Assembly: GCA_039707655.1 (NCBI GenBank)
Contig: CM077671.1
Span: 304,668,509-304,732,508, forward strand
Source: Elymus sibiricus
Taxonomy: Eukaryota > Streptophyta > Magnoliopsida > Poales > Poaceae
Length of the DNA: 64,000 bases
Reading direction: 5' to 3'
In this document: one piece after another, positions 57,978 through 64,000 of the stretch
Layout: every line of letters begins with the position of its first letter
Position numbering within the stretch: the first letter of the stretch is position 1
The notes under the pieces: generated by a model
What the model saw: only the letters and a program-made list of their open reading frames with translations
Databases searched by the model: none
What the model was told of the DNA's origin: nothing
Program-made: the position numbers and the translations under genes

Positions 57978-58543
57978 CTAACGAGTGATGACCATCAAGT
58001 AAGCAAATCCTAGGGCAACTATACAAAAATAAAATCGTAAAGCTATCAGATTTGCCTACTTGTTCAATTGAATCATCTACCTCAAGTTCTTGTTCATCTT
58101 CTTTAATTCTCCCTTCAGACCCGCATCCCCAACTGTCGGAGCAGCACTTTCACAGACCAAATTCCGCACGGCTGACGGCAGATTGAGCTCCTAGGTTGCG
58201 GCCCCATTGAATTGAATCAAGCCCTCCCCTTGAAGCCTTAGAACGTAGTCACCCAGCCATTCAAAATGTGTGCACTTCTTCACGATCTGAAACGAAATCA
58301 TGAGCCCTAAATCCCAGATCCAATGAAAAAGAATTAAATGCAAAGAGGAAAATCATGAGATCTAACCTGCCCCTCTGACTTGCTCTCGCATTTCACTAAC
58401 TCGCGCCCAAAGTTGTCGTTCCTGTCCTCCTTCGAAGTCAACCGCTTCAGTGGCGCGGTGCATGGGCAGTCAGGACATGGCTACATGGGCAGTTGACCAT
58501 ACTGGGTCCACGCGGGGTGGGATGCTGAGGTGGAGCTTGACAT
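57978..58543 (-). pseudogene. GRF-type zinc-finger protein, two exons, decayed
   Basis: Exon 1 runs 58543-58367 from an ATG (MSSSTSASHPAWTQYG). It carries CPDCPCTAPLKRLTSKEDR and FGRELVKCESKSEGQ. An 80-bp intron (58366-58287) has GT and CAG borders and falls between codons. Exon 2 (58286-57978) continues VKKCTHFEWLGDYV, completing the GRF pattern of CPxC, Cys, and CxHFEW. A later part (LKGELKKMNKNL) and a hydrophobic C-terminal segment (LIALRFYFCIVALGFAYL) look like a membrane anchor. About 161 codons in all. TAG codons interrupt at 58481-58483, 58191-58193, 58077-58079 and 58056-58058. GRF fingers bind nucleic acid. The stops rule out a full-length product, though the splice sites look intact. 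Confidence 0.7.
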
Positions 58544-59418
58544 ATCTCGTCGCCAGGGAAGACGAAGCAGACGAGGGGCTCCTGTCGTCGCTGCAGAAGA
58601 AGAAGCAGAGGAAAGGGGGGCCAGTGCCGCAGTGGTGGGCGAGCAGAACCAACCTCTCGCCATCTCACGGATCGCCCAACGATCCAACGATGCGGAACAG
58701 TCCATGTGATCCAACGGCGCGCGGCCTGCCCTCAGAATTCCTTCTAGAAGACCATATCTGAGGGCTGCCACTTGGCGCTATGGTATGATCGGATGGCTAT
58801 AGCTTGACGCTAGGGTTTGGAGAGATGCCGTGGGGTTTTGAGCCGGTCAGCGGGGTTATCTTAGGTTTGACCAACTTTTCAATGACCTTAACTAATTCAA
58901 AAAAAAATCAAAAAAATATGAAACCTTCGCGGTTCATCGTTTTATAAGACATAGTCACCATAAAAATTATAAACTTGGTTTAGGGACATTTTTATGAAAA
59001 CTCCTTCACAAAAATGAGCTATTACGTACGAGGTTGTATAGAGTTCGAGAAGAGAGTGATAGTGGGTATAGGTTTACGATTTTTAAAAAATAATCAAAAA
59101 ATGACCAAAGCTTCATTTTAGTGTCAATAAGAAGGATCTAAACTTATTTTTTCATTATTCAAATTTTGCCACATGTAATAATTAAAATTTTGCCAACATC
59201 AACGACAACAACAACAAAGCCTTTAGTCCCAAACAATAATTTAAATTTTGCAAACATCACATCACAGAGCAATGGACTTCAAATGTTGCCTCCAATTTCG
59301 AATTATTACAAATACTTAAAATTCAAAGGTTAGTTCAGATTCAAATCTTGCCTCCAATTTTGGATTATTACAAATCCTTAAATTTTAAAGTTTACAACTT
59401 GCATTCAACGTTTAAAGT
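58544..59418 (-). other. 5' flank of GRF pseudogene and 3' UTR of the interrupted gene
   Basis: The part 58544-58771 is GC-rich and open on the minus strand in frame with the GRF exon, so it could be 5' UTR or extra N-terminus. The part 58870-59418 is AT-rich with repeated CAAATTTTGCC phrases and reads as a 3' UTR of the gene ending at 59419. Confidence 0.35.
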
Positions 59419-59601
59419 TCACATCTTTGCCTTGCTCCTTGTGTTCCTAGATGGTTTAACAGACTTGCTCCTAGTTTCCCTAGCCGGGATATCCACCTTT
59501 TCCTTCTTCCTTTTGATCTTCACTTCAGTTGGTGGCTGTCGAGGTGCTGGCGGAGAACTTCCACTGGCCAGTTGACAGGGTTCAATAGCTTCAAAACCTT
59601 C
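59419..59601 (-). pseudogene. 3' end of a gene cut by a gypsy insertion
   Basis: Sixty codons on the minus strand run from the LTR border at 59601 to TGA at 59419-59421. The tail is Pro/Ser-rich then strongly basic: TEVKIKRKKEKVDIPARETR, ending SRNTRSKAKM. Basic tails of this kind occur in nuclear proteins and in plant transposase-related proteins of Triticeae. The rest of the gene would lie beyond the gypsy element, outside this window. CCTTC (59597-59601) should be one copy of the target duplication. The family cannot be named from this fragment. Confidence 0.45.
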
Positions 59602-60460
59602 TGTCGGATTTCGGGCTCCGCAAAACCCAAAGAGGTTCAAACTCAGGGGCGTGTGCAAAGATCTCCACCAGCTTCGACCTCAAGCTCACAACTTCACAGC
59701 CTATCTTTACGAACTCACTCAATCGCGGGGAAGAAGATTAGCACACGAGGATTTACCCAGGTTCGGGCCGCTGCGAAGCGTAAAACCCTACTCCTGCCTT
59801 TTGGTGGATTGCCTCACGAGGAGGTTTGTGGATGAACTGGTACAGTGGTGAGCGACCTCGCGAGGGCTCTCTGGTGGTTTCGGACCCCCCTCTATGGAGC
59901 AGCCTAGCCTCTATTTATAGTGGCCCGGGTCCTCTTCCCTTATCGCAATGGCGGGAAGGGATCCCACAACGGCCAAGTTCGAAGGGGGACAAGGAGTACA
60001 CCTTATCCTGACAAAAGGTGGTCTTCGCCTGCAAAGTAGCCGGTGGTGATGCAGAGGTGGGCTCGGCGATGACGTCCGTCCTGCGAGGCTCGTGGTCTTG
60101 GTCTCGTTGCGCCGGAATGGAAACCTTTGGGGGGAACCTTGCGAACCTGCGTACGCCTTTGCCGCACCAAAGAGGAAACTGTCTCCTCTGCGCGCGCTGG
60201 TGCCCGCCTGACCCGGCTTGCATCACCCCCGACCTCCCGAGGCTGAGCGCTGCATAGGGATCTCCGCCCCTCAGGAGGCGACCTAGGAAGGCCTCCTCCC
60301 TCCGAGGGTCTTGGCGTTGCCTTCCTTGCGGGGGCAGGGCACCCGCGAGGGCCTTGTTCTTGAGCGATCCTGCACCGGGCCGTACCAGGCCATCGAAATG
60401 GGCCACGCCCTGGGCCGCAGGCAGGCAGTTCTGGGTACCCCCGTTCCTAGGACGCCGACA
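59602..60460 (-). repeat. Tat-like gypsy 3' LTR, minus strand
   Basis: It is 859 bp with TGTCGG...CCGACA ends. The minus strand has a TATA box (TATAAATA, complement of about 59911-59918). A polypurine tract (minus GCCCGGGGGCTAC) directly precedes it at 60461-60474, so this is the 3' LTR of an element that runs past the window edge. The long ORFs inside, on either strand, are GC-driven. Confidence 0.8.
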
Positions 60461-60703
60461 GTAGCCCCCGGGCCCAAGGCGCGCTCGAGCTGGCTTTGGG
60501 GCGAAGCCGAAGAAGATGGCCCGAAGCGCCGCGGGCCCCAATCGCCTGCGAGCCCAGCCTGTCGCATGGCAAGTAATGAGGCGCGGACGCCTCCACTTCC
60601 CCATGACGCCTCGACAAACGCTCCGGCTGACCAGCAATCGGCGCGCGTCGCAGGGCCATCATTGCCCGGGATGGGGAGGGGTGCCGGTTGGCCTCCACCC
60701 GGC

Positions 60704-60710
60704 TATAAAT
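60704..60710 (+). promoter_or_regulatory. TATA box of antisense gene in Tat-like element
   Basis: TATAAAT lies in GGCTATAAATGGGCGGAGG, 74 bp upstream of the ATG at 60784 and on the strand opposite to the retrotransposon. Confidence 0.6.
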
Positions 60711-60783
60711 GGGCGGAGGGGACGGAGCCCCCAGCCCATTCCTACTTCTCGCTCCCACGCTTTCGTCCTCCGCCTCCTCGATC

Positions 60784-61529
60784 ATGACGCCGGTGAGGAG
60801 GTTTTCTGCTGCCGAGAAGGGGAAAGCCTGCCAGTTGGGGCCGGACCAACAGCTTCCCAAGAGGAGCCGGGGCCGTCCTCGCAAGTATACCGTGGCGTCG
60901 ACGGTGGCGCCCCGTGGGCGCGGCCGTACCTCCGCGAGGGCTGGTGCCTCCGCTGGCGCAGGCAGAGGCGGCGGGCGCGGCGGCCGTGGCCAAGGAGGGA
61001 GACCCGCAGTAGGTGCTCGGCCACCGCGCCCGCGGGCCCACACGGCCGATACGGGCCAGGAGTTCCTGGTGCTGGTGGAGAGGCCGGCGGTCACCTAGTT
61101 GCAGTTCCCGCATTTCTTCGCGGAGACGCTGAGGGCCAACGAGCCCGCCGGTCTGTGCTGCAAGCCGATGGTTGCTGTAGCGGCGCGTTGTGGGTGGAGG
61201 TCGAGGTTACCCCCGCAGGCTATGCCTTCCTGAGCCACGGGTTGCAGACCTTTACCCCCGTCGACGGCCTGGAGGGGAGGCTCACGCTCCACTTCAAGCA
61301 CGACGGCGCCGCGATGCTTTTCGTCAAGATCTTCGGGGAGGACAGCAGGCGCTTGGGGTGCTGCCCGGAGGGCGACGGCGGCGGTGACCTTGGAGGTGAG
61401 CTTGTCCTTGGCGACGGCCGTCATGCTTCTAGCGACAATGACACCTCCTCCGCGGAGAGTCCGAGCGACGACAGCTACGGCACACCACCGCGTCGGTGCG
61501 CCCGGACTTTGGGGGGTAGCCAGCCGTGA
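60784..61529 (+). pseudogene. antisense AT-hook/B3-like gene inside gypsy element (decayed)
   Basis: From ATG 60784 the frame gives MTPVRRFSAAEKGKACQLG, then an AT-hook core KRSRGRPRKYT (residues about 21-31) and an Arg/Gly/Ala-rich linker. EFLVLVERPAVT follows, then TAG 61096-61098. After a further FPHFFAETLRANEPAGL, a one-base shift near 61155 leads to ALWVEVEVTPAGYAFLSHG, LHFKHDGAAMLFVKIFGED and an acidic Ser/Asp-rich tail, ending TGA 61527-61529. The middle has the spacing of a plant B3 DNA-binding domain. It was probably a nuclear DNA-binding protein of about 250 residues encoded on the strand opposite to pol, with its own TATA box. The B3 assignment is by pattern only. The 337-codon ORF from 60516 is partly out of frame with it. 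Confidence 0.6.
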
Positions 61530-61959
61530 CGGCGCCGCTCCCCCACCCGGGAAGCGGCTACGCCGGCGTGCCACCATGGGCCCGTCAAGGAGGAGGAGGA
61601 CTCTGACTGAGCGCTGGCGCGTCGGAGCCAGGGCCTCAGGAGTGGCAGCCCCCGAGTGGGGCTCCTTCGCCTTCTTCTTCCTTTCCCTGTAATCAAAAAA
61701 TCATGGAAGGCCCCTCTGGGCGTGTGATGAATTCTGACGCTTGCGCCCTTACATTAGCACTCTCATCATGTATCCCGATCCCTGTGTTAGTGTTAATTGA
61801 GGCTTCCTGTTGGTCGTGATTTGGGTACTTAGCTCAATGCGTCCGCGGCGGGCCTATGCGTCGTGAGGTCTGGCAATGGCACCTGGGGAGCTTGGGGGTC
61901 TTGGGGGGGGGGGGGTTCCTCTTTCTTGCGAGTGAGGCAGTTTGGGAGCCCTTTCGGCA
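61530..61959 (+). other. 3' flank of the antisense gene
   Basis: There is no motif-bearing ORF. A G run lies near 61903-61914. The AT-richer part 61690-61810 could be the 3' UTR of the antisense transcript. Confidence 0.4.
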
Positions 61960-62261
61960 CTCTACGTCGGTGGGGCCCAAGCCCGCGCATACCTCGACCG
62001 CTGTTGGGGTGTCCGGATCACCAGGACGAGACCAAGGGGCGAGGAGCTACGCGATCAGTGAGGCTCCTGAGTCGCGTTGCTCAGGAGTCCCCCTTGACAC
62101 TCGAGCGGCGCTCTACGTCGGCGGGGCCCAATCCCGCGCATACCTCGACCGCCGTTGGGGCGTCCGGATCACCAGGACGAGACCAAGGGGCGAGGGGCTA
62201 CGTGACCAGTGAGGCTCCTGAGTCGCGTTGCTCAGTAGTCCCCCTTGACGCTCGAGCGGCT
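61960..62261. repeat. 151-bp tandem duplication
   Basis: Two head-to-tail copies (61960-62110 and 62111-62261) begin CTCTACGTCGG and differ at only a few bases. Each contains GCTCCTGAG...CTCAG(G/T)AG; the arms CTCCTGAG/CTCAGGAG are perfect in copy 1 and one base is changed in copy 2. Confidence 0.85.
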
Positions 62262-62766
62262 CCCATACCTTTTCTTGCCGGTTCTTGACTCGAGAGGTGT
62301 GAGCCTCCAGAGGCTCCAAGATGGCGCGCCGGGCCGCGGCGGAGCCCCCGAGCGTGGGTGAGGCGACACGCGCCTGCTAGCTCACTCGAGAGCGCCACGC
62401 GAGGACCAGGACGCCAAGGCTTTGGCGAGGTGTGCGCACCGTGCCCGTAGCCCCCGCTCGCGGGGCGCGAGAGGGAGAGGCTGGCAGGTGTAAACCCGAA
62501 GAAAGAAACTTCAAAATAGAAAGCTGCAAGGAGAAAAATTCCCGCCCCTTTTTTCAAATACGGTTGAAAGGCCTCGAGTTTCATTCCAGAAAAATGGCAA
62601 ATTCGAATGCAAGAAAAGCAAAGAACAGCCGCGTTCGACACCTAGGCTAGTCTTTGTCTTCCCCCAGCGCGGAGCATGGGGCTTCCACTTGGGCGTGGGT
62701 GGGAACCCCTCCGCGTCCTCGGGGGGCTCCGGGCGTATACAACCCACTCAGTATTACGTGAGAGTG
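62262..62766 (-). other. Tat-like element spacer between integrase and 3' structures
   Basis: This is non-coding sequence downstream of the integrase stop on the minus strand. Short ORFs on both strands lack motifs. Confidence 0.5.
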
Positions 62767-63999
62767 TCACGGGTAGAACTTGCGGAGGTGCTGGATGATC
62801 CAGGCATTCTGGATGGGGACCCCGTCCTGAGTCTCCAGGCGCACGACGCCAGGCCTGGAGACGCGGGCGACCCTGAACGGGCCCTCCCACATGGGCGAGA
62901 GCTTGTGCAAGCCCTCCCTAGAAAGGACCTGCCTCAGGACGAGGTCTCCGACTTCGAGGGTCCTGGAGCGGACGCTACGGCAATGGTAACGCCGCAGCGC
63001 CTGCTGGTACCTCGCAGCTGGGAGCGAGGCTTGGCGATGGGCCTCCTCCCCAAGCACGAGGTCTGTCCCCCGTGAGGCATCCTGACGCTCCTCGTCGAAT
63101 GCCAAGACCTGCGGGGATAAATGCTTGACCTCGTGTGGGAGGACGGCTTCAGCTCCGTAGACGAGGAAGAACAGGGTCTCGCCGGTGGGCTTAGTCGCAG
63201 TGGTGCGGATGGACCACAACACGGACTGAAGCTCATCGAGCCAACCCCTGCCGCAGGCCTGAAGCTTCTTCTTGAAGCTCCTTACCTTGAGGCCCCGCAG
63301 GACCTCCGCGTTGGCGCGCTCGGCCTGACCGTTGCTTCGTGGGTGCACCACCGAAGCGTAGCATATCTGCGTTCCAAGGTTAGTACAATATGTCCTGAAA
63401 AGGTTGCTTGTGAACTGCAAACCGTTGTCGGTGATGATGTGGTTGGGGACGCCGAAGCGGCTCACGAGGCCCTTGATGAACTTGACGGCCGAGCCGGCGG
63501 GGATGGTGCGGACGGGCTCCATCTCCGCCCACTTGGTGAACTTGTCGATGGCGACATAGAGGTAGCGGTATCCGCCGGCCGCTCGCGGAAAGGGCCCCAG
63601 TATATCCAGCCCCCAGACCGCGAAGGGCCAGGAGAGCGGGATGGTCTGGAGGCCCTGCGCGGGCTGATGAATCTACTTGGCATGGAACTGGCAAGCCTCG
63701 TAGGACCGGACCAGCTCGGTGGCGTCGTTGAGCGCCGTAGGACAGTAGAAGCCACCGCGGAAAGCCTTCCCTACAAGGGTGCGTGACGAGGAGTGGTGCC
63801 CGCAGTCCCATCCGTGGATGTCGGCCAGCAGCTCGCGCCCCTGTTCTCCGGACATGCATCGCAACGCGACATCGTTCGGATGCCTGCGGTATAGCTTGCC
63901 GTCCTACAAACAATAAGCTGTGGCCTGACGTACCACACGCTCTGCGTCTTCCTCCTTTCCTGGTAGTGTGCCGTGGAGCAGGTACATCTTGAACTCCTG
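62767..63999 (-). pseudogene. Tat-like gypsy pol: integrase (C-terminal polyprotein)
   Basis: One minus-strand frame is open from the window edge to TGA 62767-62769, except TAG at 63904-63906 and 63673-63675. At the second, relatives have Gln after CQFHAK. The zinc-binding HHCC module is seen as IHGWDCGHH and CEACQF-type residues (here YEACQFHAK). The catalytic core has LDILGPFPRAAGGYRY, TDNGLQFTSN, and HPRSNGQAERANAEVLRGLK with the Glu. The C-terminal part ends WEGPFRVARVSRPGVVRLET and LRKFYP. No chromodomain is seen. Integrase inserts the cDNA into the host genome; here the stops would prevent full-length product. The rest of pol lies beyond the window. Confidence 0.9.
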
Positions 64000-64000
64000 T

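Larger units (their letters stand above)
59602..64000 (-). mobile_element. Tat-like Ty3/gypsy retrotransposon, 3' part, minus strand
   Basis: From the window edge downwards it holds integrase, about 1.2 kb of spacer with a 151-bp tandem duplication, an antisense gene on the plus strand, a polypurine tract and the 3' LTR. GC content is much higher than elsewhere. An extra ORF between integrase and 3' LTR, sometimes antisense, is a described feature of Tat-lineage elements. The element inserted into the 3' part of a host gene (59419-59601). Confidence 0.8.

Noticed and set aside
60516..61529. 337-codon plus-strand ORF in GC-rich DNA
   Set aside because: Its first two thirds run in a different frame from the AT-hook protein and are Arg-rich compositional sequence. 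Only its last third is the true B3-like part.
1..64000. CRISPR arrays, operons, replication origins, rRNA genes
   Set aside because: Nothing of this kind is visible, and the organism type makes most of them inapplicable.

Overview
This window is intergenic DNA from a Triticeae grass (wheat, Aegilops, barley or a relative). The best lineage evidence is a 3' LTR and pol of the Angela/WIS/BARE-1 copia family at 34.5-39.7 kb. Several LTRs starting TGATACGTCTCC, with tRNA-Asp primer sites, look like the Triticeae Athila-lineage families of the Sabrina/WHAM type, and there is a Sirevirus with an extra 'env-like' ORF. Most of the sequence is nested, partly decayed LTR retrotransposons. I see no bacterial features, rRNA, tRNA or CRISPR. 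Family names come from recognised motifs, not from a database search.

Layout. 1-7.94 kb: 3' part of a Sirevirus (RNase H, a separate 3.7-kb env-like pseudogene with its own promoter-like leader, repeated polypurine tracts, 3' LTR) inserted into a decayed Ty3/gypsy gag-pol (7.95-10.14 kb). 10.14-11.22 kb: a Sirevirus-type LTR with an array of small palindromes. 11.23-14.64 kb: minus-strand Athila-like LTR and internal remnant. 14.64-33.65 kb: a largely non-coding gypsy-like element (419-bp LTR) interrupted by two complete elements, each with 5-bp target duplications: element A (15351-23628, gag-protease only) and element B (25308-32704, one ORF of unknown function). 33.65-34.56 kb: minus-strand LTR and polypurine tract. 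34.56-39.70 kb: 5'-truncated Angela. 39.7-48.8 kb: unclassified, AT-rich or tandemly repeated DNA with two LINE-like poly(A) ends. 48.8-55.6 kb: three more Athila-like LTRs. 55.6-59.6 kb: the only gene-like island, with an intact 134-codon orphan gene, a two-exon GRF-type zinc-finger pseudogene, and the 3' end of a gene cut by a retrotransposon. 59.6-64.0 kb: 3' part of a minus-strand Tat-like gypsy element with integrase and, antisense to it, a decayed gene with a TATA box, an AT-hook and a B3-like domain.

How the parts relate. Elements A and B lack recognisable reverse transcriptase and integrase, so they would have needed helper enzymes. They share LTR structure, tRNA-Asp primer sites, a post-ORF motif and a hairpin-bearing 3' module, although their coding parts differ. 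Almost every retroelement ORF carries in-frame stops. Many are TAG or TGA where related proteins have Gln or Arg, as expected from C-to-T decay of methylated, silenced DNA. The most unusual observations are the promoter-plus-intron leader before the env-like ORF, the antisense AT-hook/B3-like gene, the shared RNA-hairpin modules of A and B, and the GC-rich palindromes just upstream of LTR TATA boxes in several families.
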